Shown here: positions 1 through 5,255 of the stretch, in pieces
Numbering within the stretch: position 1 is the stretch's first letter
Layout of the letters: each line of letters begins with the position of its first letter
Assembly: GCA_037968895.1 (NCBI GenBank)
Contig: JBBKWJ010000059.1
Span: 1 to 5,255, forward strand
Direction: 5' to 3'
Length of the DNA stretch: 5,255 nt
Source: JBBKWJ01 sp037968895
GTDB lineage: Bacteria; Actinomycetota; Acidimicrobiia; Acidimicrobiales; SZUA-35
Position numbers and translations under genes: made by a program
The notes under the pieces: generated by a model
What the model saw: only the letters and a program-made list of their open reading frames with translations
What the model was told of the DNA's origin: nothing
The model's database searches: none

Positions 1-437
1 GACGGACTCGTCGACGAGAACTGCTGCAGCTCGTAGTTGATCATGTCGCTGGTCTTCAGCAGGTCGGGCAGCGACTGAGGCACATAACGCACCTTGTAGC
101 CCCGCGTTTCCTCGAACCAATCGATGAGCCGCTGGTCATTGTCTGACAATGTTCCGCGCTCGAAACTTGCCGACTCGGCCACCATCTCTGCCTGCAACCG
201 ACCCTCATGGGTCAGGCCGAGTAGCCAATCGAGGGAGACCTGGTGGGTCGTTGCGATCTCGGTAAGTGTGTCGATTCGTGGAAGGCGGCGGTTGTTTGGC
301 GAGAGAAGCTGGGTCAGCGTCGAACGATCAATAGAGGTCTTCTGTGCGAATTGTGACCTGTTGAGACCACTCTGCAGAATCACCGTATTGAGGCGTTCGC
401 GAAACATCTGTTGTAAGGGACGTCGATCTGCAACCAT
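1..437 (-). CDS. XRE-family helix-turn-helix regulator (partial, C-terminus off the left edge)
   Basis: Translating the minus strand from the ATG at 437-435 gives 145 codons without a stop, running off the window. Residues about 10-75 form a Cro/C1-type HTH domain: FRERLNTVI as helix 1, RSQFAQKTSIDRSTLTQLLS as the helix-turn-helix (residues 27-46), then a proline-bearing loop and DTLTEIATTHQVSLDWLLGL, which matches the 'LxxIAxxxxVSxDWLLG' end of this family. Residues about 98-145 form a second segment (DWFEETRGYKVRYVPQSLPDLLKT) of unknown fold. Its 'YVPxxLPDLLKT' stretch loosely recalls the sensor regions that follow HTH domains in some actinobacterial regulators (DUF5753 type), which is only a resemblance. 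Role: probable sequence-specific DNA-binding repressor or activator in the cytoplasm. An in-frame ATG at 467-465 would add ten residues; neither start has a clear ribosome-binding site. It is divergent from the ligase gene, so it could control that gene, itself, or neither. Confidence 0.85.
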   Translation of the reverse strand, partial: MVADRRPLQQMFRERLNTVILQSGLNRSQFAQKTSIDRSTLTQLLSPNNRRLPRIDTLTEIATTHQVSLDWLLGLTHEGRLQAEMVAESASFERGTLSDNDQRLIDWFEETRGYKVRYVPQSLPDLLKTSDMINYELQQFSSTSP

Positions 438-539
438 CGCGCCAGTAGAGCAGCACTCGCGCCTCATCGCCACCGAAGCACCCAAACGTTCCGCCGATAG
501 TGGCCGCACACGTGACTTTCGTTGGACCATACTCAGTCG
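438..539. other. Divergent intergenic region between the HTH regulator and the ligase
   Basis: About 100 nt separate the two divergent starts, so promoters for both genes should lie here or overlap the gene ends. I see no convincing -35/-10 pair and no Shine-Dalgarno sequence for either gene. Short palindromes are present (AACGTT near 485-490 and CACGTG at 509-514), but neither extends beyond six bases. An XRE operator would be expected here, yet no long dyad is evident by eye. Confidence 0.4.
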
Positions 540-2207
540 GTGATCGACATTCGGGCAACAGGCTGTGTGCTGCTTGGTCCGTTGGTTGTGGTCGCCTTCG
601 ACCCTGAAGGACTCGTGCCATCTGGCCCTCTTCGAATCACCGTGGTTGCAACCGCCGTGTTGGCCTTGACCGCAGTTTCTATGGGGCGCAACTCTGGCCT
701 TCCCCGCTCGCTTCGATTGGCTGGACTCGTGTTCGGCCTCTGGCTAACCGTCGCGACAATTTTCGGCATCGACCAATGGCACGCTCTTGTTGGCACCCCC
801 GACCGGCGATTCGGATTGCTCACATGGCTGCTCACACTCGCGGCGTTCGACGCCGGGAGTCGCCTGGGCGACGCGCGTTTGGCGCTCGCTCGCGGTGCGA
901 CGTTGGCCGCGGTCGGTCTCGGCCTGGTGTCGATCGTCGAATTGGCGGGCACCCACCCGATCGGCGGTGTCGATGCCGGCGCTCGATGGTCTGGCTTGTT
1001 TGGCCAACCCGCATACCTCGGGGCGGCGGCTGTGTTTTTCGGTTGCGTCGCGGCCGGACACGTCATCAGTCTCGACAGCCGGCTGTGGCGAATCGCCGCC
1101 GCGGCCGGAGTAGTCGGCACGCTGCTCACGCTTGCTGGCTCTGGAGCCCGAGCGCCGATGGTTGGGCTAGTTGTCGGTATTTTGAGCGTCGCCGTGTTGC
1201 TCGGAAGACGAACCATAGCGTTGGCGCTTGGCGGGATTTCTATCGCCGCCGGTATCGCAGTCATGCTCTTCAGCGAACGACAATTCACGCGCCTCGATGA
1301 GTGGGCGATCGGACTGCGAGGCGTCGCTGAGTCGCCGTTCCTTGGCTACGGGCCGGAGGGCTATCGCGTGGCCTTCGGTCAACTCGTGACGGCCGACTAT
1401 CAGCGCACCTACGGCAGCGCCGTCTACACCGACCGAGCCCATCAGGGCCTGATCGATCTCGCCCTCACCGGAGGAATTCCAGCCGCGGCACTCTTCATCG
1501 TCATCGCCGCGCTGGGCGGCTCCGCAGTCTGGAAGCGGCGCCGAGACCTAGACCCGATTGATCTTGGAGTGGCCGCCGCCGTCGTGTCATACCTTGTGGC
1601 GCAACAGGCTCTGTTTCCCATCGCGTCGCTCGAACCCGTCGTTGCGATCTACGCCGGAGCGGTCAGTGCGGGTAGGCCGAACAAAAGTGTTGCTGGCCGG
1701 CCAAGCCTGGCCGCTGCCCTGTATGCCTCGCTCGCTCTATTGGTCGCAATGGCTGGGGCGGCCGAAGTGCTCGCAGAGCGTCGGCTCGCAACCGAGGCCG
1801 ACACCTTCATCATTGATCGAGCCATCGTTGAGCGTGCGGCCGAGCTTCGACCAGACTCCATTCGGACCCGCTATGCGGCGGCCCAACTACTCGCCCGCAA
1901 TACCTCGCTCTTTGATCTCGATGCGGCGCTTGATCAGCTCGAACAAGGCCTTCGCTGGTCACCGCACGACCCGGCGTTACGACAGCGTCGCGTCGAACTC
2001 CTCCTGCTTCGCGCCGCCCGGTCTGGTTCCGATGCAGACGGCGAGGCCGTGTGGGGCGCAGCACAAGAGCTGCTCCGCGATCGTCCACTCGACACGAAGA
2101 CTCTCGATGCCGCAGAAGCCGCAGCCCGGCTCACGGGCCACGATGACGCGGCTGATGCGATCTCGGCCAAGAGTGACGGGCTCCGGCAAGAAACTTCAGA
2201 TTCGTGA
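540..2207 (+). CDS. O-antigen ligase/polymerase-like membrane protein (Wzy_C family) with helical TPR-like C-terminal tail
   Basis: About 555 residues from the GTG at 540; a TTG at 522 in the same frame would add six, and an in-frame stop at 513-515 excludes anything earlier. Neither start has a good ribosome-binding site. Roughly 12 hydrophobic segments lie between residues 8 and 408. Landmarks of the WaaL/Wzy_C superfamily are visible: FGIDQWHALVGTPDRRFGLL near residues 75-94, FGQPAYLG at 154-161, SGARAPMVGL at 201-210, GYGPEGYR at 269-276 and DRAHQGLIDLALTGG at 298-312, the last corresponding to the family's 'RAHNxxLDxxxxxGxxG' motif with the histidine kept. Residues about 409-555 are soluble, alpha-helical and rich in Ala, Leu and Arg, with a TPR-like rhythm (LDAALDQLEQGLRWSPHDPALR), as in many ligase-TPR fusions. 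Inferred role: transfer or polymerisation of a lipid-linked glycan at the outer face of the membrane. The actual substrate cannot be read, and no other glycan genes are in the window. The sigma factor gene follows 49 nt after the stop, so read-through is possible. Confidence 0.8.
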   Translation: MIDIRATGCVLLGPLVVVAFDPEGLVPSGPLRITVVATAVLALTAVSMGRNSGLPRSLRLAGLVFGLWLTVATIFGIDQWHALVGTPDRRFGLLTWLLTLAAFDAGSRLGDARLALARGATLAAVGLGLVSIVELAGTHPIGGVDAGARWSGLFGQPAYLGAAAVFFGCVAAGHVISLDSRLWRIAAAAGVVGTLLTLAGSGARAPMVGLVVGILSVAVLLGRRTIALALGGISIAAGIAVMLFSERQFTRLDEWAIGLRGVAESPFLGYGPEGYRVAFGQLVTADYQRTYGSAVYTDRAHQGLIDLALTGGIPAAALFIVIAALGGSAVWKRRRDLDPIDLGVAAAVVSYLVAQQALFPIASLEPVVAIYAGAVSAGRPNKSVAGRPSLAAALYASLALLVAMAGAAEVLAERRLATEADTFIIDRAIVERAAELRPDSIRTRYAAAQLLARNTSLFDLDAALDQLEQGLRWSPHDPALRQRRVELLLLRAARSGSDADGEAVWGAAQELLRDRPLDTKTLDAAEAAARLTGHDDAADAISAKSDGLRQETSDS

Positions 2208-2234
2208 GAACCAATCGAGCACCTAAGGCGTCTA
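2208..2234 (+). promoter_or_regulatory. Candidate ECF-type promoter for the sigma factor operon
   Basis: GAACC at 2208-2212 and CGTCTA at 2229-2234 are separated by exactly 16 nt. This fits the general ECF promoter layout (a GAAC-type -35 and a CGTC/CGTT-type -10 about 16-17 bp apart). Transcription would start near 2240-2243, just before the sigma gene's Shine-Dalgarno site. The -35 begins directly after the stop codon of the ligase gene. ECF factors often activate their own promoter, so autoregulation is the natural inference. The match was found by eye. Confidence 0.45.
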
Positions 2235-2244
2235 CGGATGTATG

Positions 2245-2249
2245 GGAGC
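2245..2249 (+). promoter_or_regulatory. Shine-Dalgarno site deciding the sigma factor start
   Basis: GGGAG lies 7 nt before the ATG at 2257. The in-frame ATG at 2242 has only AAGG 13 nt upstream, which is too far, so the downstream start is preferred unless the message is leaderless from about 2242. Confidence 0.6.
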
Positions 2250-2256
2250 CACGGTA

Positions 2257-2769
2257 ATGAACAACCACGATCCAGGGCAGTTGGATGAGATAGTTGTTGA
2301 AGATACAAACCTGACGTTCGACGACTTCTACCGGTCGACGTACCCAGGGCTAGTTCGGGCGTTGGTCGTCGGGCTCGGGAGCTATGAGCGGGGCGTCGAC
2401 GCGGCCGACGAAGCCATGACCCGGGCCTATCCCAAGTGGACAGAAATCCGGCACTACGACAATCCCGAAGGCTGGTGCTTTCGGGTTGGCCTCAATTATG
2501 GGCGTTCGATACTTCGTCGAATCGGTCGGCGGCCGAAGATCGCAGGGGATACCTGGACCGAGTCCAATGTGCCAAACCCAGAACTCTGGAGCGCACTCCA
2601 GAGTCTTGATCGCGACCTTCGCGACGTCGTCGTGTGCCGCCTACTTCTTGAGCTGTCCGTTCGTGAGACAGCGACCCACCTTCGGATCTCCGAGGGGACA
2701 ATTAAGAGCCGCCTTCACCGGGCCCGCGAGCAATTGAAGAACGAACTCACAAGGAATTCTCATGACTGA
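2257..2769 (+). CDS. ECF-type RNA polymerase sigma factor (sigma-70 family, SigE-like)
   Basis: 170 residues, a normal length for an ECF factor. Region 2 spans about residues 21-92: FDDFYRSTYPGLVRALV, then DAADEAMTRAYPKWTEI corresponding to the usual 'DAEDxxQExFxRAxxxW' segment, then YDNPEGWCFRVGLNYGRSILRR. A short linker follows. Region 4 spans about 109-164: LWSALQSLDRDLRDVVVCRLL, and the helix-turn-helix VRETATHLRISEGTIKSRLH (135-154) that contacts the -35 element. There is no extra C-terminal domain. It should direct RNA polymerase to a dedicated set of promoters, probably including the candidate at 2208-2234. Its stop overlaps the start of the downstream membrane protein (ATGACTGA), so the two are translationally coupled, the usual arrangement for a sigma factor and its regulator. 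The start at 2257 is chosen over 2242 because of the GGGAG site. The activating signal and target genes cannot be read from the window. Confidence 0.93.
   Translation: MNNHDPGQLDEIVVEDTNLTFDDFYRSTYPGLVRALVVGLGSYERGVDAADEAMTRAYPKWTEIRHYDNPEGWCFRVGLNYGRSILRRIGRRPKIAGDTWTESNVPNPELWSALQSLDRDLRDVVVCRLLLELSVRETATHLRISEGTIKSRLHRAREQLKNELTRNSHD
2751..2755 (+). promoter_or_regulatory. Shine-Dalgarno site of the Asp-box membrane protein
   Basis: AAGGA lies 6 nt before the ATG at 2762, inside the last codons of the sigma factor gene. It fixes the start and supports coupled translation of the two genes. Confidence 0.7.
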
Positions 2770-4534
2770 TCAACCTCACAATGATGACCTCGAAGCCGAA
2801 CTCGCTTCACTCGCGAGCTCGGTTCCAGTGACTGCGTATCCACGTCAGCACCCGCAAGCCCGATACCAACGCAAGGTGCGCCGAGCGAGAGTCGGCGTGG
2901 GAACGCTGGCTGTCCTGGCCATCGGCGCCGTTGGTTTTCGAAGCACTGTCGGTACCCAAGAGTCAAACACCGTGTTTGCTTCTGACGGCATCGAGACCGT
3001 GCAGCAAGCTCTCGAAAGCGGCGAACCAATTAGCTTTAGCGAACGCCTCGTCGTTGGTGACGTCACTTATCCGCAGTGGTACGGCCAATCGTTAGACGGA
3101 ACGCTCTACGTTCTCTCCACCTCACCAGGAGCCCGTTGGCCCGATCCGTCGACGGTTGAAGAAACTGGCTATTACGAGGAACTCCCGCAGGCGATCTACT
3201 CGACGTCGGACGGCGAGACCTGGAAAATCACGGAGTTGGGCGATCGAACATTCGGCTCACTTAGCCTGAGCAACGGCGTGCTCTACGGCCTCACGACAAG
3301 CGAGACCGCCAGTGGTGGAGTCGTGTACGAATACTTGTCATCGCCTGACGGCGGAGAAACGTGGAATGGTGCGGAGATTCCGATTCCCGGACCCGCTTCG
3401 GGCGAAGCCTGGGCCAGGTCGGTTCCATCGACTTCGGCCGCTGTCGTGTCAACCGATGCGGCCCACCTCGCGGTAATCCGAACCTGGTGGGAGCCAGATT
3501 GGGCGTGGTTCCTTGCCCAGTTCGGACTGGACGAAACGACGACGAACTGGCCTGAGTTCACCGATGACAGTGTCATCATTCGTGACTACTCGGCCTGTGA
3601 AGAACAGACGCGGCGAAACGATGCGCAGCAGGATGCACGACTTCAGAAACTTCTGGCATCTGGAATGACAGAAGATGAGGCCTATCGGACAATGGATGAG
3701 GAGTCGTCCTCCATCGTCGAACCAGTCACGCCTACCGCTCCGCCCACAACCGATGGGGTCGTCGCAACCGATTACTACCCAGACGAAGCAACAGCAGCAG
3801 CGTGCGAGAATCCGCCAAATCTCCAAGAGAAGTCGTTTGCCGAGCTTGGGATCGAGGGCAATCCGAGCGGACCGGGCGATCGTTCGGTGTTCCGCAGCAC
3901 CGATGGCATCAACTGGAGTCCGCTAGATGCCCCTGGCGACCAGATCTATGCCGCCGGAAATCGTTTCTACTCCCAGAGCTGGGACGAAGAGAATCCATAC
4001 GCAACAACGGTCTACTCATCGGTCGATGGACTTGAGTGGACAGAAATCACTGTCGCCGACAACCTCTGGCGCGAGTTCAAAGCGCCACTCAACGGACAGA
4101 TCACTAGCTTCGCCACCCGTTCTGAAGGATCACCAGAAGGCGATCCCGAGTTGAGTGAGCTCATCTTCGGCCGCTCCAACGATGGAGTCGTCTGGGACGA
4201 CGCAATCGTGGCGACCCTCACCAACTCGGGGAGTGGCAATTCGTGGCCTGTTGTGCAAGAGGTTGGTCCCATGGGCGTGTTGGTTGCAGTCCAGCACGAT
4301 CCACAGATCGAGAGCGGCAGCTACGCCGAGTACCTCGACGGCATTTCGTACGACATCCGGTACTCCCCTGACGGGGTCAATTGGCAAGATATCAAGTTGC
4401 AGAATCCACCTCGAGGCACGCTCAGTTGGGGATTCGTGACCACCGACTCGATCGGCCTCAGCTTCGCCACGCCGTCGACAGAGCCCGGTGAACCCGGTAA
4501 AACGGTCACGGTCTTACTCACACCGGAGCGCTAG
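2762..4534 (+). CDS. Single-pass membrane protein with extracytoplasmic Asp-box (BNR-like) propeller; candidate regulator of the adjacent sigma factor
   Basis: 590 residues. Residues 1-43 are cytoplasmic and end in a basic cluster (RYQRKVRRAR). Residues about 44-59 (VGVGTLAVLAIGAVGF) form one membrane helix, oriented N-in by the positive-inside rule. The rest lies outside the membrane. It carries six Asp-box motifs of the form S-x-D-G-x-x-W at residues 148-154, 194-201 (one residue longer), 379-385, 420-426, 472-478 and 535-541, typical of beta-propellers of the BNR/sialidase-like fold. No sialidase catalytic set is recognisable, so a binding or scaffold role is more likely than catalysis. 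Between the second and third boxes lies a long insert (about 254-373) with a charged helical stretch, a Pro/Thr-rich linker and the protein's only two cysteines, C279 and C348. It overlaps the sigma gene by 8 nt, the usual place for an anti-sigma factor. However, there is no HxxxCxxC zinc anti-sigma motif and the cytoplasmic part is unusually short. The gene call and topology are firm; the anti-sigma or sensor role is inference. Confidence 0.88.
   Translation: MTDQPHNDDLEAELASLASSVPVTAYPRQHPQARYQRKVRRARVGVGTLAVLAIGAVGFRSTVGTQESNTVFASDGIETVQQALESGEPISFSERLVVGDVTYPQWYGQSLDGTLYVLSTSPGARWPDPSTVEETGYYEELPQAIYSTSDGETWKITELGDRTFGSLSLSNGVLYGLTTSETASGGVVYEYLSSPDGGETWNGAEIPIPGPASGEAWARSVPSTSAAVVSTDAAHLAVIRTWWEPDWAWFLAQFGLDETTTNWPEFTDDSVIIRDYSACEEQTRRNDAQQDARLQKLLASGMTEDEAYRTMDEESSSIVEPVTPTAPPTTDGVVATDYYPDEATAAACENPPNLQEKSFAELGIEGNPSGPGDRSVFRSTDGINWSPLDAPGDQIYAAGNRFYSQSWDEENPYATTVYSSVDGLEWTEITVADNLWREFKAPLNGQITSFATRSEGSPEGDPELSELIFGRSNDGVVWDDAIVATLTNSGSGNSWPVVQEVGPMGVLVAVQHDPQIESGSYAEYLDGISYDIRYSPDGVNWQDIKLQNPPRGTLSWGFVTTDSIGLSFATPSTEPGEPGKTVTVLLTPER
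3200..4384 (+). repeat. Six Asp-box protein repeats within the membrane protein
   Basis: The motif occurrences lie at 3200-3223 (STSDGETW), 3338-3364 (SSPDGGETW), 3896-3916 (STDGINW), 4019-4039 (SVDGLEW), 4175-4195 (SNDGVVW) and 4364-4384 (SPDGVNW). Start-to-start spacing is about 40-63 residues within the N-terminal pair and the C-terminal four, as expected for successive propeller blades. The 185-residue gap between boxes two and three holds an insert and perhaps one or two degenerate blades. This is repetition at the protein level; the DNA copies are diverged. Confidence 0.8.
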
Positions 4535-4538
4535 CACC

Positions 4539-4552
4539 TCACAATGCTGTGA
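4539..4552 (+). terminator. Small hairpin just after the propeller gene, weak terminator candidate
   Basis: TCACA-ATGC-TGTGA forms a perfect 5-bp stem with a 4-nt loop, beginning four nucleotides after the TAG stop. The stem is short and A/T-rich and no T-tract follows, so intrinsic termination would be weak at best. Confidence 0.2.
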
Positions 4553-4583
4553 TAGCGCACCACCTGACGCGAGATATCTACAA

Positions 4584-4597
4584 ACGGTGTGCACCGT
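4584..4597. promoter_or_regulatory. 14-bp inverted repeat, possible operator
   Basis: ACGGTG-TG-CACCGT has perfect 6-bp arms around a 2-nt centre, about 120 nt upstream of the desaturase start. Its compact symmetry suits a dimeric DNA-binding protein better than an RNA hairpin, since a 2-nt loop is too tight. No regulator is identified for it. Confidence 0.3.
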
Positions 4598-4670
4598 GAG
4601 CGCAAATGCCTCACGCTGTGCGCCGGTATGACGCTCAACGTGGTCGGTTCACCAGCCGATAGCTCAGACT

Positions 4671-4677
4671 AAAGGAG
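4671..4677 (+). promoter_or_regulatory. Shine-Dalgarno-like AAAGGAG before the ATG at 4682
   Basis: AAAGGAG lies 4 nt before an ATG that opens only a 35-codon frame. It is the strongest ribosome-binding sequence in this gap, which makes its failure to serve the desaturase frame noteworthy. Confidence 0.5.
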
Positions 4678-4681
4678 TCGC

Positions 4682-4789
4682 ATGACGCGACACCGGAGGT
4701 CATCGAGTTGCCCCGCACACCACCACGAGTTGAGTGGCCAACCATCGCAGTCGCCACAGCAATCTATGCGCTCTTCGCCGCCGCATTAG
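4682..4789 (+). other. Short upstream reading frame (35 codons) overlapping the desaturase start; leader ORF or frameshift remnant
   Basis: It starts with ATG at 4682 behind AAAGGAG and stops at TAG 4787-4789, in a different frame from the desaturase. The product (MTRHRRSSSCPAHHHELSG and onwards) is rich in Ser, His, Gln and Pro and does not look like a natural protein; past 4708 it is simply an out-of-frame reading of desaturase codons. It could act as a translated leader, or the ATG may be the true desaturase start separated from it by a one-base deletion. Confidence 0.25.
4695..4699 (+). promoter_or_regulatory. Shine-Dalgarno site supporting the TTG start of the desaturase
   Basis: GGAGG lies 8 nt before the TTG at 4708, the only possible start codon between the in-frame stop at 4660-4662 and the first membrane helix. 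This makes the TTG start workable without invoking a frameshift. Confidence 0.5.
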
Positions 4790-5255
4790 TGGCGTATGCA
4801 AACGGCCTGTCGTTCGCATCTGGCTTGCTGTTCGTCGTCGCCGGAGCCTGGTATGGGTCATTGCAACATGAGGTCGTCCATGGCCACCCGACTCCGTGGA
4901 ACTCGGTCAACGTAGCAATCGGGGCAATGCCGCTCGGCCTCATCTTCCCGTTCGCCGAATACCGCAGAACCCACCTCATTCATCATGACGACCAAATTCT
5001 GACCAACCCCCTGCTCGACCCCGAAAGTCACTACGTCTCGTCATCGACATGGGAGCAGGCCCACCCGCTGACGCAGAAGCTGCTCACGGTCCAGACAACG
5101 CTGATCGGCTTTCTCACGGTTGGGGCAGTCCACTCGGTTGTCACATTCTGGGTGAACGCAGTCAAGTCGTCGAACCCGGACCGACTGCCCCTCGCGGTGG
5201 TGGTTCGCCACGTCATCGGGGTTTCGTTGATCCTCATCACACTAGGGACCCTCGG
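4708..5255 (+). CDS. Membrane fatty acid desaturase family protein (partial, C-terminus off the right edge)
   Basis: 182 codons are present. The first histidine box is HEVVHGH at residues 54-60 (within SLQHEVVHGHPTPWNSVN) and the second is HLIHH at 89-93, followed by DDQILTNPLLDPES, a well-known continuation in bacterial desaturases ('HxxHHxDxxLTxPxxDPES'). These histidines bind the di-iron centre that inserts double bonds into acyl chains or oxidises related lipids. The third box (HxxHH) and roughly the last 40% of a normal 300-340-residue protein lie outside the window. Hydrophobic segments are seen at about 11-29, 33-50, 66-83, 126-150 and 163-182. The start is TTG 4708 with GGAGG upstream. 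The in-frame codons before it (4684-4707, DATPEVIE) also look coding, so the true N-terminus could be the ATG at 4682 if one base is missing. Substrate specificity cannot be read. Confidence 0.88.
   Translation, partial: MPRTPPRVEWPTIAVATAIYALFAAALVAYANGLSFASGLLFVVAGAWYGSLQHEVVHGHPTPWNSVNVAIGAMPLGLIFPFAEYRRTHLIHHDDQILTNPLLDPESHYVSSSTWEQAHPLTQKLLTVQTTLIGFLTVGAVHSVVTFWVNAVKSSNPDRLPLAVVVRHVIGVSLILITLGTL

Larger units (their letters stand above)
4535..4707 (+). other. Intergenic region before the desaturase
   Basis: This 173-nt stretch carries two small inverted repeats (listed separately), a third short one (GTGAG at 4596-4600 with CTCAC at 4610-4614, sharing bases with the second), two Shine-Dalgarno-like sites and the start of a 35-codon reading frame. 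No strong -35/-10 pair and no intrinsic terminator with a T-run is visible, so it is unclear whether the desaturase has its own promoter. Confidence 0.4.

Noticed and set aside
509..514. CACGTG as an operator of the HTH regulator
   Set aside because: The symmetry ends after six bases, which is expected by chance in this composition; there is no second copy nearby.
124..543. A 139-codon plus-strand open frame opposite the HTH regulator
   Set aside because: It is rich in Arg and Ser without motifs and overlaps a clear helix-turn-helix coding sequence on the other strand.
533..1288. A 251-codon open frame on the minus strand opposite the ligase gene
   Set aside because: The product is low in complexity (Pro, Ala, Thr, Ser, Arg) with no recognisable domain, as expected for the antisense reading of a high-GC gene. 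The plus strand encodes a coherent membrane protein with family motifs.
2762..2890. Zinc-binding anti-sigma domain at the N-terminus of the propeller protein
   Set aside because: No cysteine exists in the first 278 residues, so the HxxxCxxC motif is absent.
3449..3826. A 125-codon minus-strand frame with a cysteine-rich stretch, opposite the propeller gene
   Set aside because: The cysteines and tryptophans arise from reading Thr/Ala/Pro-rich codons in reverse. There is no ribosome-binding site or domain, and the plus strand is convincingly coding.
2762..4534. Sialidase or glycoside hydrolase annotation from the Asp-boxes
   Set aside because: Asp-boxes are structural and occur in many non-enzymatic propellers. 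The arginine triad and other catalytic residues of sialidases could not be recognised.
4539..4552. TCACA-N4-TGTGA as a CRP/Fnr-type site
   Set aside because: The half-sites are in the opposite order and at the wrong spacing compared with the TGTGA-N6-TCACA consensus.

Overview
The window reads as bacterial chromosome with fairly high GC and actinobacterial character: GTG/TTG starts are plausible, codons favour G/C at third positions, and a SigE-like ECF sigma factor is paired with a single-pass membrane protein. An acidimicrobial or other environmental actinobacterium is possible, but that is inference and no phylogenetic marker is present. There are five genes: one on the minus strand, cut by the left edge, and four on the plus strand, the last cut by the right edge. 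No RNA gene, mobile element, CRISPR array or phage feature was seen.

Layout. (1) 1-437, minus: N-terminal part of an XRE-type helix-turn-helix regulator. (2) 438-539: divergent intergenic region. (3) About 540-2207, plus: polytopic O-antigen ligase/polymerase-like (Wzy_C) protein with a soluble helical, TPR-like tail. (4) 2208-2256: short gap holding a candidate ECF-type promoter (GAACC, 16-nt spacer, CGTCTA) and a Shine-Dalgarno sequence. (5) 2257-2769: ECF sigma factor with regions 2 and 4. (6) 2762-4534: 590-residue protein overlapping the sigma gene by 8 nt. It has a short cytoplasmic N-terminus, one membrane helix and a large outer domain with six Asp-box motifs. (7) 4535-4707: intergenic region with small inverted repeats and two ribosome-binding sites. 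(8) 4708-5255, plus: start of a membrane fatty acid desaturase, with its first two histidine boxes.

The most interesting unit is 2208-4534. A probably self-regulated ECF sigma factor is translationally coupled to a transmembrane protein whose outer part looks like an Asp-box beta-propeller. The partner sits where an anti-sigma factor normally sits, yet it lacks the zinc anti-sigma motif and has only about 43 residues in the cytoplasm. It may be a non-canonical surface-sensing anti-sigma factor or co-regulator. The neighbours (a cell-surface glycan ligase upstream, a lipid desaturase downstream) suggest envelope functions, but nothing shown here proves they are targets of the sigma factor.
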